Below are positions 24,224 to 36,759 of a stretch of DNA of 64,000 nt, piece by piece; position 1 is the first letter of the stretch, and each line of letters opens with the position of its first letter. The notes under the pieces were generated by a model. The model saw nothing but the letters and a program-made list of their open reading frames with translations. It did no database searches and was not told where the DNA came from. Both the position numbers and the translations under genes were made by a program. The DNA comes from Bombardia bombarda (taxonomy: Eukaryota; Ascomycota; Sordariomycetes; Sordariales; Lasiosphaeriaceae). Location of the stretch: positions 2,046,001-2,110,000 of the forward strand of contig JAULSR010000002.1 in the NCBI GenBank assembly GCA_030512295.1, given 5' to 3'.

Positions 24224-26753
24224 GGCGCGGGATTCTCTTGCAACAGCAAAGACTTGTGTGTCTTGTGCTGCTGCCACAATCAGCTATGTGGTTTTCGTCT
24301 TGGTAGACAAGTCATATATATGCGTGATGGTTGGATACGGCCCACATGGTAGGTTCAAGAATTGTCCGCAGACCGGGGCAAACAAAACCTGGAGATGCGG
24401 CTTCACTTATAAGCCTACACGTCACGACCGGTGACTCGCAGGGCAACCTTCCCGGTTCAAGGGGGAGCTTTGATCGTGAAGAGTTGCCCAGGTCGGTAGC
24501 TTCGTCGAGCTACTTTCTCGCTTCCATCGACATGTTCGCTTGGCGGTATCCAGCCTTCGAGTTTATCAACTTGATAGTATGCAGCGCATGCGACATACTC
24601 CAACCCCAGTGTTGCTATATTGGGGTTGCATGATCGATCTAGGAGCAGCCTCAATATCCGTAGCAATATCCCGCAGTCTCGGATGGCATGTTCGGCTGGT
24701 ACAGTCGGCTCCTAAGTATTTACTAAGAGCTTATAGGTCTCAACCTATGTATCTCGGATAGTCCCTAGAACTATCACAAGATAGAGGGTCAACTTTCTCC
24801 AGGCCGACAGGGACAGGTCAATAGGAGCTTGAAAGCTCCGTACGGCTAGAACCCACACCCCTGCACCTTTTGGACCATGGGATGCTGTCGCCGATGCTTG
24901 TCGGTCACGAATTGATTCTTGATTGACCGGCAGTCCGTTGGAGCTCGAGCTTTGCCTCTTAAGATTATGCAGGAATACCTCTTGGGTAGGGCAAATGGTG
25001 GTGGCGGACACCTACAGCACAGTTGGGGGTGGCAGTGGATGCTCGTTCATGGTTCGGGACGCCGACAAGTTGACGGGAAGCCGCAAATCAATGGCGGCTA
25101 ATGTCGTCGATATTGGTTCCCTCTGGTTGAGTACGTAGCTGTAGAGGTGGGTGTGGAGTGTGGAAGCGATGTGTCAAAATCGATGGAGGGGACCATTGAG
25201 GCGCTTGTCAAGCAGAAACCATTCCACGAGGAAACAACGATCAGAGTGACAAGTACGTAGGTACATCCAACCAAGGTCGGAGGAAGGAGCAGTGGGTCGC
25301 CGTCAAAGCTGTTATCGATAGCGGCTAAACGCCGTCGTGCATTGCATGATCCATGGTCCCCCATGCTTATCGGTACTTGGACGGCATAGAGCCCCTTATC
25401 GGTCCTCGCCGGTAATTGCATGTGCTTGACGATTACGACAGCCCATCACACCTGTGGAGAATAAACTGCTTGGTTAGAAATTCTGCCTGTAATCTATGTC
25501 ATATATCAGCCAATCTGGACGACGCATGGTTGGACAGAGAGATCTAAGCGCACAATCAGATTAAGCTTTTCTAGAACAGAACATTCTGCCCCTTGCGCAC
25601 CTTACGAAACCCATTAGTCTAGTTTTAGCAGCTCGATTTAATTTTGATCTTTTGACATTTTCTTTCCCGCTTGTCTGCATCCCTCACGCCTGGCCAGAAA
25701 TCCATCTGCCAAACACCTGGCTTTTCCATTGAAGATAACCTGCCGGCCCGTCACGGCTGTTTGTTCGGCCAAATGTCGGAAACACGCACGACATGGATGT
25801 GCGGTTGAAACTTTACTATCCATGGGTCCTTGCAACCATCGTCTGTACACGCGTTCCATCAACACCTCAGATTGCAACCAACATCTGACTGATTACGCTG
25901 TGCCATCGACTCCAAACGGGAGCCCGGCGTTCTTTGCTCCAGAAGCGTGGTTGCTGAAACTTGTTTTCCCATCCACTGGCTGAATTTCTTGTTCATGAGA
26001 AAAGCTGATAATACCACTATTCCAACCATCAATTATCTTCTCGGAGTAGCGTTCCGGATGCAACATACAATATTCCGTGGTCTGCTAGCCGGGCCCAACG
26101 TTGCTTGTCAGCTTAAACTGTCTGATATAGAGGGACGGGGAGGCAAATCCCCACATCTGCTGCAAGTTCATCACTCGGTGGAACTGGGAGACCCCAGACA
26201 CGGAACTGGGCCTGGGACGACGTTCAGGCACGGATATGCCAAGCGGCTTATAGTTGTCTCTTGTCCGAACCCGGTCTTCCCCCTGCATGTCAGGGCCGTC
26301 TCGCACTATTCGAATCTTGGGTGTGGACAGCAAGCCTTTCCGACTGGAGTGCTCCATATCATAGCCTGTAACTACCAAGCTCGGTTACAATCCAGCCCTC
26401 TTCGCCTGTGTGTGTCTTGTTGCTTCACTTAGGTCTTGGTCCGGACTTGAGCTCCGATAACTGGATGGGGGTTGCATGAATGGTACCTTGGAGGATGTTA
26501 GCTGATAAGACACAGCTAACTGGATAGTATATTGTAGTCCTCCAACTGCCGAGTTCGAGTGCCATGTAGCAATCATCACGACCGTTCCCAGATGGTTGCT
26601 CCTTACGACGCGACCCCTCAGATTCATCCCTACCCTTCCATGTTACCTGCCTTAGCTTGAGCCTCCACATTTGACCTCTTCCCCAAATACTCAACATACA
26701 GCATTGGGTAGGGTTGCCCACAAACATCTCGCCCTCTGTTATGCGTGTCGAAG
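24224..26753. other. Divergent intergenic region between PKS and FSH1 hydrolase
   Basis: About 2.5 kb upstream of both genes. Open frames here (for example 25947-26432 plus) show no recognisable domain. A TATAAG box-like element is at about 24408 on the plus strand, and a perfect ACCGGT palindrome occurs near 24427. The sequence is long for a fungal promoter and may hold a lost gene, but I cannot identify one. Confidence 0.45.
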
Positions 26754-27690
26754 ATGCGGTTTCTTTGTCTTCCGGGCGCCTATGGCAGCTCTGATGTAAG
26801 TAACATCAAGAGCGATGATTTGAATGCATCCAAAAAACGCTAGCTAACATACACTACAGAAATTTCAGGTGCAATTGGGTAACGTACCTCATGTTATGCC
26901 TAAGGAACACCAACTGACAGGGAGCAGCACCTATCATTAAGGAGCTAACAGAAGATGGGACTGCCACGTTCCACTTCATCAATGGCCCCTGCAAAGCGAG
27001 CCCCCCTGAGGGATTCGAAGAGTACTTCGGCAAGCCCCCTTATTTCCGCTTCATCGAACCAGATGAGGATGTGGAGAAGACCGACGACGACGATGTTCTC
27101 TCAAGAATCAGAGATTTTCCAGACTGTGAGACGCCAGAGGATACTATGAGAGAGCTGATGCGTGAGGGTGTCGCGACGTCTCACCGCAGCACCGATAACG
27201 CGCTCAAGTACTTGGTTGACATTATGGAACAACGTGGACCATTCGAGGGCATCATTGGATATTCTGAGGGCGCTACCGTTGCCGGCACTCTCCTTCTTCA
27301 CGAGCAACGGCGGGCCATGAAGAAGGGCATCAAACCCATGTTCAAATATGCCATCTTCTTCGCCGGGTGGCCGCCAGTAGACCCGGAGACCCACGCTATG
27401 GTCCTGAGCGATGAGACTGATGCCATGATTGAGATCCCTACTTGTCATATCAGTAAGTGTCTTCAACTTTTCTCATATACCGTGACTATTTGCTGACACA
27501 GCCCTGCTAAGTTGGCTCGTTGGATCCTTATGTGCACGGATGTCTGGCACTCTACAATGTTTGCGACCCAGATACTGCCTACCTTTTTGATCATGCGAAG
27601 GGTCATACCCTACCCAGAGACAAGGATACAGTGAGAGAACTCGGTGATGTAGTGCGAGAGGCTATTAAACTATACGATATACATGTGTAG
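26754..27690 (+). CDS. FSH1-family serine hydrolase, candidate polyketide-releasing thioesterase
   Basis: Four exons (26754-26795, 26860-26878, 26928-27452, 27512-27690) give 254 residues with closing phases. The protein begins MRFLCLPGAYGSSD, the usual first strand of FSH1 proteins, where the oxyanion loop follows the first beta strand. It has the nucleophile elbow GYSEG with Ser133, a GSLDPYV acid-residue motif and the late AKGHTLPRD with the catalytic His. The family includes LovG-type hydrolases that free the finished chain from a reducing PKS lacking its own release domain. The gene is divergent from the PKS, so that role is the best inference. No signal peptide or membrane segment is seen, which fits a cytosolic partner. 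Confidence 0.87.
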
Positions 27691-30441
27691 GCGGAAAAGA
27701 TATCTATTCTCGCTGAAAATACTTGCCCATTTGAACTTGCTATAAAATACGATGCTCCTAGTCCCACTTTTGGCATGTATGTTACAATTGCTAAGTTTAA
27801 CGAACACCGGGTGCCAAAGATCTGCATTCTTGCGTAAGTGGATCAGGGAACAATCTCCCCTACGCCCTACAGAAACCCATCGTCTTGGATCGACCATCTT
27901 CAGTCTTGGCCGCATTTGTGATCTCGGAAACGAATGCAGCGATCAGTCTGTCACATACAGTTATGGGGCAGTCTTCCTCGGATAGCACATCATCTCGGAA
28001 AGAGAACCGAGAATCCACTAATCCTGGTGGGCCGATGGGTACTGCAACAACCTGACGTCTGGACTTACATCTACTTTTCCAGTCATGAAACGAGAGAGTG
28101 CTTCGGTCAATAGCTCAGCAATTTACGACTCGGACAAATGGCCCAAACGTTCACAAGACACGGAAAACGATCGAATGATCGCGGTTGTCATGAGAAAAAT
28201 TGTACCTGAGTAGGATATCTACTCAGATTCTCTATATAGCCAACGCGAAGTCTGAAACACTGCCGCTGGTGGTGGAATATCTTCCCGCGGGTGAACATGT
28301 CCTGTGCTCTCATTTCTGCCAGCAGTATAGATGTGTTTCTATGGAGCCCGGTCTGGGCGAGCGGGAGACCACTCTGCATGCATCGAGCTGACATCTGATT
28401 CCGGGAAACTGGCTACCGTGGCGATACTGGCGATCTCTTGGTCATCTCCCCTAATGAGCTCTCGCGATAAGACTTCACACCCTCCCATACGATTCACGTA
28501 TGCATCGCCACCCAGGGACGAGGTAGTTGATAAGATTGAGTGCTTGGGTCCTGGGCAAGCACACCTCACGGTGAGAAGGGGAAGAAAACTCGTGGAAAAG
28601 GAGCGATAGGGAAGCAACCAGCCGTCCGCTCCTGCCATGCAGATGCTGCAGATGCATGTGCCACGCGTCCTGGAGGCTCGAGCCGTTGACATCGTAAAGT
28701 GCCTCAGCTTGAAGGACGAAGCAATATCAGCAAAGATAATGATGCCGCCCTCGAATCTATCATCGGCTGCACACTACCCCCAACTTTTCTTTCAATCCTG
28801 GACGCTCGCTAAAGACGCGGAATATCCAGTCGACGTGCGTGGCGTCCCCAGCTTGGCTAAATTACCCCACGGGGGTCTGCCTGCCAGCCAGCCAGCCATG
28901 GTAACATTGTTCTACATAGCTTCCTGGAGGTTCCGGGAGGATCGCGATTTCGTCGGTTCATCATCCGAGATTCGCACGGCAGGCGACGGCGGCAGGTACA
29001 ACCAGCAAGGTACGTACCTCACCAAGTACCAAGGTAAGACGTCGCAATCGAGTTAACCTAGGTAGGTAGGCCCTTGGAACTGTCAGGGCGGGCGGATCGG
29101 CGGGCCCACACAGGGGCGGGCACACAGGGGCGGGAGACAATTGATGGAACCTTCGACCTAACGTCCATCGGTAGGGTATTTACCAGAGCCAGACGCAACC
29201 CGCTTACCTGCTTCCCACGTCTTGTTTTCCATTCAGCCAAAATCGGCAGCTTTTTGGCCCCACACACACTTGACTACACATCACAAACCGTAGTGGGGGG
29301 CTATATGCCCACCTCCCGGGAGCTAGGGTTTATCCCTCTGTAGCTTTAGCAGGCGCGTATTGCAAGAGTGGGAGAGTGGGAGAGCAAGAACGATGCCAAA
29401 AGTGAAGCACAGGCAGTCACGACTAATGGACGGGAAGTTGAACAGTGGGGCCTCCTTCCTTCCTTCGCAAGCTACTACCCAGACCGGCTCGGAGTCCGCC
29501 ATGTTGTGCCTGCCGCGCACTCAACCAAAAGATGGGGCGCGTGAATTGGATCCTGAACCGTGTTAGGCCCATGTCTTTCTGGTCTTTTCGCTTCCGTCTT
29601 GGCTTCCCACCTTCGCTTTCCCTCGCTAGACTTCCTCTATACGCGTCACAGACAAATCATCCCCTCGTCGGCAAGATCAAAGAGCTATTACGAAGACAAC
29701 ATCTGGGGCTCCCCGGTGCCGGGAGGATGGACAACTGCCTTACCTATTAGCCAGCCAACCCCCGTCCGGTACCTTTGCATTTCCCTTGCGTCTAAAGATG
29801 CCACTATATGAACGACAGCCATCACAGATAAGATATCACAGTCGCGGCGATACAACCTCTTGCGCGCCAGACCCAGATTGCCCATAGATTGCTCACTATA
29901 TCGAACCCGTCGCCAACATGTCGGAGTGGGGCAATGTCAAGCTCTATCTGAGTAGCAGTCGGACTCTCTACCTCAGAATGTTATCGTTGTCTTCCACAAT
30001 TGAGGTTTTGACGGTAGAGGCCATGCGGTGCCAATGCATGTGTACGATTCGGCCTTGGACAGCGACATGGAGGCAGGAAAATCCGCGCCCGAATTCGCTT
30101 CGGTCATCCTTGGTCCATGCTCTTGTTGCAAAACAGACGCATTTTGCTGTTGCATTAGTCGAGAAGATCGAGTTGCAGTATTGGAAGCCCGATGCTGACC
30201 TGTTCTCGGTGCTGCTACCAATTCTCGCATTCGCTGGCTTTCTTTCTACTCAGCTTCTGGTGATCTACAATCCTCGTAGAATCGCTTGAGCCCCTTGGCT
30301 CTTGCTTACACTAGGCGTTTCCCCCACCATCTCAAAGCATTCAAGCAACTGATGGAAACCTTGTTGTAATTACACTGGTCTAATTCATTCGGCAAGACAG
30401 TGTTTCCCCTCGCCAGGCTGCCCTCTCCCTGAGTAGACCAA
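27691..30441. other. Intergenic 2.7 kb, no recognised gene
   Basis: No domain could be recognised in the frames on either strand, including those at 28637-29056 and 29918-30289 (plus). The latter begins with a plausible ATG context, but its protein-like character breaks across frames, so it may be chance or a relic. Short GGTAGGTA/TACGTACC-type motifs occur near 29010-29070, a pattern common in sordariomycete intergenic DNA. The right end is the promoter of the ABC transporter. Confidence 0.4.
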
Positions 30442-33400
30442 ATGGTCGCAGACCAATCCACTATGGCGGCAGTCCCTGAGGGCGCAGAGGCGGCCCACTC
30501 AGCTGAAGCCCGTCCCACCACTCAAGATGTCAATGAAGTAGAGCCCATCAATTCTCCTGTTGCTTCATCCGTCCCCGAAGAGAAGCTGGACGAGAAAGAC
30601 AGTCTGCCTGTACTCAGCGGTGATCTACCTATCTCCGAGCCAGCCCCTGAGCCAACCCCTGAGCTAGCCATTGCGCAACCTGATGCCCCCCAACTTCAAG
30701 CTCCAACAGAGAAGAAGAATCCATTTCGTATCAAACCTGAACATAAAACTGCTTTCAAAGACTTTATTGTAAGCCTTCTATTTAGCTCATGATTATACGA
30801 CTTGCGCTAACATTGTACAGCGCATATTCTCATTCTCAACATGGCTGGACAAAGTGATTCTTGTGGTGGCTGCCTTGACGAGTCTCGGGGCCGGGGTTAC
30901 AATGCCGGTGATGAACATCATATTTGGTAAGCTTCACCTCTGAAACCCTTTCGCGTGGTCGTAATCGCTGGAGTATCTGCTGACGTCGATGAAGGCCGGA
31001 TGGTGGGCTCGTTCACTGGTTACTACAGCACTGACGCGGCTACCACGTATGAGTTATTCAGCAATGCAATCAAGACCTGCGCGTGAGTGCCACTCCGTGG
31101 ATTGCTTGTCAAAGACCTCTCAGCTGACATGCATATCTAGACTCTACCTTGTGGGGTTGTTTTTCATCAGGCTTGCGTTAGATTACGTTGCCTATGTAGG
31201 TGATCCATGGCTATGCACGTGTGTGCGGAGAGTTTGGGTAGTCCAATAGCTAACTTTTGTGTCGACAGATGGGCTTTCGTATGTGCAGCCTCAGAATCTC
31301 GGCGGCAATTAGACTCGAGTACATGAAGTGTCTCTTTGGTCAGCCCATCTCAACACTGGACATTCTCCCTCCTGGGCAAACGGCGGCAATCATAACCATC
31401 ACAGCAAGCGTACTGCAAACTGGCATATCAGAAAAGCTTTCAGCTTTTCTCCAGTCCTTTGCCACCGTTCTTGCTGCGCTTGTCATTGCTTTGAGTTACA
31501 GCTGGAGCCTGACCCTCATCACCAGCAGTGGGCTGGTTGTTATCGTCATTGTATACGGGGTCACCACGCCATTTATAGTCAAGCTTCTCAACGATGTGCA
31601 GCATGCTGATATACAAGCTTCAACGACGGCAAATGAAATCTTCAGCTCCATCAGGATGATTGCGGCCTGTGGGGCTGAGGAGAGAATGGCTCAGAGGTAT
31701 GCTGGCTGGGTGGATGAGTCTCGCCGTCGAGGCTTAAAAATGTCTCCATGGATTGCGGCACAGCAAGCACCGAGTAGGTGACCCCTTGAGTCCTGAAACT
31801 ACTATTGACCATCAGCATTGTAATTGGCTAATGAAACATCTCGAACCGAAAGTTCAATTTGCTATCTATGGGTGAGTTCCTTTCACACCGTTCTTGACTG
31901 TCGATTGCTGGATAAGACTTCAACTAACAAACACATGCAATGCAGAACATTTGCTCTTGCTTTCTGGTACTCGCTAAAGATGTATTTGGAGCTGCGCTTC
32001 AACAGTGCTGAGGCCCTTATTGTGTAAGTGCAGAACCCAGCACCAGCTCTTCTGTTTCGGTACGTCAAGTTAACACCAGTGTCTACAAGCGTCCTCACCT
32101 CAGTCATGCTCATGACAACTTCGATCGGTGGGATTACCGCTCCACTTTCTGCTGCAGCCCGAGCAGCAGGTGCAGCCACCATATTCTATACTATCATTGA
32201 TGCTCCAAGGCCAGACAGAAGTGGGGTTAAAGACCCAGAAGTATCTGCATCGGAGGACATCATCCTCGAAAACGTCAATTTTGCATACATGACACGGCCT
32301 GACTTGAAGATACTTGACAACTTGACACTTTGTCTGCCAGCGGGGAAAATCACTGCGATTGTTGGCCCATCAGGGTCGGGAAAGAGCACAATCGTTGGAC
32401 TACTGGAGAGATGGTATGAGATCGAGTCACTTGAGAGCGGCGACATGGTGTGTTAACAATTCTTCTACTATCTAATACAACTTGGTCTTTACTAACATTG
32501 CATTCAACCAGAGCTTATACTGGCGCAATGGGTCCATCACAGTCGGCGGCCGCCCCCTGAGAGAGATTGATCTCCGATGGTGGCGAACTCAAATTGGACT
32601 GGTGCAACAAGAGCCATTTCTCTTCAACAACAGCATTTACAGAAATGTTGAGTTTGGCCTAATTGGTACAGAGTGGGAGAATGCAGATTTGGAGACGAAA
32701 AAGGACCTTGTAAAACAAGCCTGTAAAGAGGCATTTGCGGATGAGTTCATAAGTCGCTTACCTGAAGTGAGCCAACCTATCCAGCTGCTCAACCTACTCC
32801 ATACTCTTGCTAACAAACCTCAAGGGATACTCCACAATAGTGGGCGACGCGGGAATCAAGTTAAGCGGCGGGCAGCGCCAACGGCTAGCCATCGCAAGAA
32901 GCATTGTCAAGAGACCCAAGATCCTGATCCTAGATGAGGCAACCAGCAGTATCGATGTTCGCGGCGAGCAAATGGTCCAGGCCGCCCTTGACAAAGTCTC
33001 AAAGAACAGAACCACGCTAATGATTGCGCATCGCCTGACTACTATAAAGAAGGCTGACAACATTGTGGTTCTTCGCAAGGGCCAAGTAGTTCAACAGGGC
33101 ACACATGAAGACCTGATGTCCCAGGAAGGGGGTGCTTACTGGACCCTAGCTACCGCTCAACAGCTCGCTATGGGTTCGGACAATGATGAGGATGAGCTGA
33201 ATCAACTCTCTGATGTTGATGTCAGTGAGAAGAAAAGTATGGCAACCATTGGGACAGACAGTACAGTGATTATTGAGACAACGGCGACTGCCGATGTTGA
33301 GACTGACGAGCCGCCGGTAAAGGCGAGGAGCTTGTGGGGTAGTTTTGGGCTACTATTGCGTGAACAAAAGACGCACTGGAGATGGTATATCGTTTTGATC

Positions 33401-35679
33401 TTGAGCGCTATTGGTGGTGGAGGTAAGCTTCCATTTCTGCTTCCCGATCTGCCACCAGACTGAAGTTATATACACAAGCTGACACACCACGCCATGAACA
33501 GCAAGTCAACCAATTCAGGCGTACCTGTTCGCAACTGAACTCACGCTGTTTCAACTTTGGGGCCCATGGCTCCCAGCGCTAGCAAGTTTCTGGAGTCTAA
33601 TGTTTGTGGTGCTCGCCGCCTTTATTGCGATATGCTACTTTGCGTTGGGATGGTCTTCTTCAACCATTGCGTTTGTGAGTTTATATACCCCCCCCCCACT
33701 CAAATAACGGGATGGTCAGGATAACTGATATTATGGATCTCTAGCACATAACCCACTACTACCGCGGCGAATATTTCCACAATATTCTGTCCCAGTCCGT
33801 CGCCTTCTTCGACGCCGACGAGCACTCCGTCGGCGCCCTCACAGCCCGTCTGGCCACAGACCCCAGCCAGCTCCAGGAGCTTCTCGGGACCAACATGTCC
33901 TTCGCCATCATCTCCGTACTGAATGTGGCGGGCTGCCTAGCGATATCTTTCTACTTCGGATGGAAACTGACCATCGTGACGCTGAGCTCGTCGATGCCGC
34001 TCATCATTGCAGCAGCATTTTTCAGGATCAGATATGAGACTCAGTTTGAGAAGATGAACAACGAGGTGTTTGCGGAGAGTGCCAAATTTGCCACCGAGTC
34101 GATAGGCGCGTTCAGGACTGTCTCGGCCCTGACGCTAGAGCACACGATTATTGAGCGGTATGAGAAGCTGCTGTTTGATCATATTAGACAGGCATTTTGG
34201 AAGTCGAGCTGGACGACGTTAGTGTTCGCGATGGCGGATAGTATTGCGCTGCTTTGCATGGCTTTTGTGCTTTGGTGAGTTGATTCGTGTTGAGTTTTGC
34301 GTCTGACGATTGGAAGGTAATGCGCGTGTTACTGACTTAATAACGTGTTCGTTGCTTAGGTACGGAGGCATGCTGATGCTCAATCGCGAGTATTTACCAT
34401 TTCAATACGTGATTGTGTTTATTGCGGTTTTGCAGGTATGTTCTGAGCCGCATTCTTTCAGAAGAACCCTGATGCAAGCGGTATCTAACACTGTGTGGTA
34501 GGGGGGCATCGGAGCAGGACAGTGGCTAAGCTACGGACCCAGTACGTGTTACCTCCGCGGTCGAAAGGGTGGATTTTGTCGCTTACATGTTACAGATATT
34601 GCAAAAGCGTCCGTCGCCGCAGGGCGAATCATTGACATGAGGTCTAAGGATTTGGTGGATGGAAAGCTCGTGTCACTCGACACTGGCAACATTGGAGAAA
34701 GTGACATGGGAGTCAAGATCCAGTTCAGCAATGTCTGGTTCAGATATCCGACACGAGACGTCCCCATATTGAACGGTCTCAATATTACGGTCAGTGGTCA
34801 GTACCCCCATGTAATGATGCCGCTTCTAACATGTAGGTTGTTCACCAGATTGAGAAAGGTCAATTCGCTGCCATTGTCGGCCCATCTGGTAGGTCGTTTA
34901 GAGTCTCTGGCGGTTTCTTGCGTTTACAGTATCTCAGGTTCCGGTAAGACCACAGTGATTTCACTTCTTGAAAGGTATGCCACATATGATGTTACAGAAA
35001 GTGGGCAAGCTTACTGATTACCCTGCAGGTTCTATACACCAAATTCGGGTCGTATTCAATGCAACGGGCTAGATATTGCCGATCTCACCATGAGCGCCTA
35101 CCGCAAGGAGATATCACTTGTTGCCCAGGAGCCCAACCTGTTTGACGGCACCTTGCGTGACAACATCCTGCTCGGTGTGGACCCAGACAACACCACGGAC
35201 GAGCAGCTCCACCAAGCCTGTCGTGATGCCGAGATCCACGACTTTATTGTCTCTCTTCCAGACGGCTACAACACTGAAGTAGGCACTCGAGGTGTCACCT
35301 TGTCGGGCGGGCAGAGACAGCGGCTCGCAATAGCCAGAGCCGTGATCCGCAACCCTCGTCTGCTTTTGCTGGATGAGGCAACGTCAAACCTGGATGCCGA
35401 AACAGAAAAGGCGGTGCAGGCTGTGTTTGAGAAGAATAAGAAGAATAGAACCATGATTGTTGTGGCACATCGGCTGGCTACTGTGCAGAATGCGGATGTC
35501 ATCTTTGTGTTGGGTGACGGGAGGGTGATGGAGAAGGGGGATCATGCGGCGTTGTTGAAGAAGCGGGGGATTTATTACCAGATGGTGAGTCATTCACTGT
35601 TTCGAATTACGATTCTAGTTCTTTCGCGAGTGTCCAAGCTGACTTTGAACAGTGCCAGTCGCAAGCTTTAGATAGGTAG
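30442..35679 (+). CDS. Full-size ABC-B (MDR-type) exporter
   Basis: About 19 exons split by 18 short introns encode roughly 1300 residues arranged TMD-NBD-TMD-NBD. An N-terminal cytosolic leader of about 100 residues is rich in Pro, Glu and Ala. NBD1 has Walker A GPSGSGKST, signature LSGGQRQRLAIARS, Walker B ILILDEATSS and IAHRLTT. NBD2 has GPSG-SGKTT (an intron splits this Walker A), LSGGQRQRLAIARA, LLLLDEATSN and VAHRLATV. Both sites keep the key Lys, Gly and Glu residues, so both look able to hydrolyse ATP. The last exon adds only a short tail ending at the TAG at 35677. No frame breaks were found. As the neighbour of the PKS/hydrolase pair, it is likely to export the product or give self-protection. 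It could equally be a general drug exporter. Confidence 0.92.
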
Positions 35680-36759
35680 GTGGGCGGTGATGGAAAAGGA
35701 AGGAGGGTACTGATTCATAGGATCTTAATTTTGCCATACAAATGGGGGCTAATTCTATGGCTGTTCATCTGTCTGCTGATGAATATTTGCGTGTGAAGTC
35801 TCATTGGCGACGGTACAAGACTTCTACTGTAGTGGCCTTCAGGTGTGTGTGTGACGCCTATGTTAACACGTGTACTACGGATTGTACCAGTCAAGCAGAA
35901 CATGAGCATAGGAAGTCCACATTATGTGATAAATGGACATCAGTTGGTTTTTCTGGTGCAATGTTGTTACATATCGATGTGGCGTAGACGATGAGAGACG
36001 TGCGTGTAACTTGATAATCTCCTGACTTTCGTGCGAGATCTTGGTTCGGAGATTAACACAGGATCGACGACTTGTTTATACCACAACGAGCAAGATTTTG
36101 TCAAGCTAAGGGCCGCGCGGTACTTCCTCTTTCAGCGGTGCAGCTTCCGATGCAATCCGTCCAGCATCAAAGTGGACTTGTTCAAGTTAAACTAAAGTTT
36201 CAACTATCTCTCACGACAGCGTGTTTCGGTACCACGGTACACATTTGAATATTTATGGGTGTGGCAATTATAAGCTTACAACAACAGTATGACAGTTCTC
36301 GTCCCATCTCTACACTCACAAAATAAGCTCACAACATCCGAAGAATGCTTATCGTCATAGTCACCTTAGGGAGGTCTGTACGAGCGCCTGGGCTGCCACA
36401 GTTGGTCCACATTTGGAATAAGACTGCTTTTTGCAACTGAACTAACGTGGTGACGCAAGTGTGTAAGTCGTTCCTGCCTTTTTGTCGTCTTTTTCGTCTT
36501 TTTATTTTTAAGCTCTCCCACTCCTCTTTCTTTCTTTCCATTTCTCTCCCGGTCGCCACATGACTTAAAGTTCTTTGGGATCCCGCCTCTCCTTGTTCAG
36601 CCAACATTCCATTGTCCTCGACGGGCGGTTCAATTCGTGCCGCCCACAATCCTTTGGTTTTCCACCCAGTCATTCCTTTTACTAAAGACCAGTCTTGGCC
36701 ATCACTCCTTCTGGCCTGGCGTTTTAGTCCCTCGGCAGCACACACTCACCAGGTGTACC
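35680..36759. other. Intergenic, promoter of GH71 gene
   Basis: About 1.1 kb with no coding region recognised. The segment 36460-36760 is pyrimidine-rich on the plus strand, as in many fungal core promoters, and leads into the ATG of the glucanase. This gap is a natural right border for the metabolite region. Confidence 0.5.

Noticed and set aside
29918..30289. 123-codon plus-strand frame before the ABC gene
   Set aside because: Protein-like character switches between frames and no family is recognised; left as unassigned.
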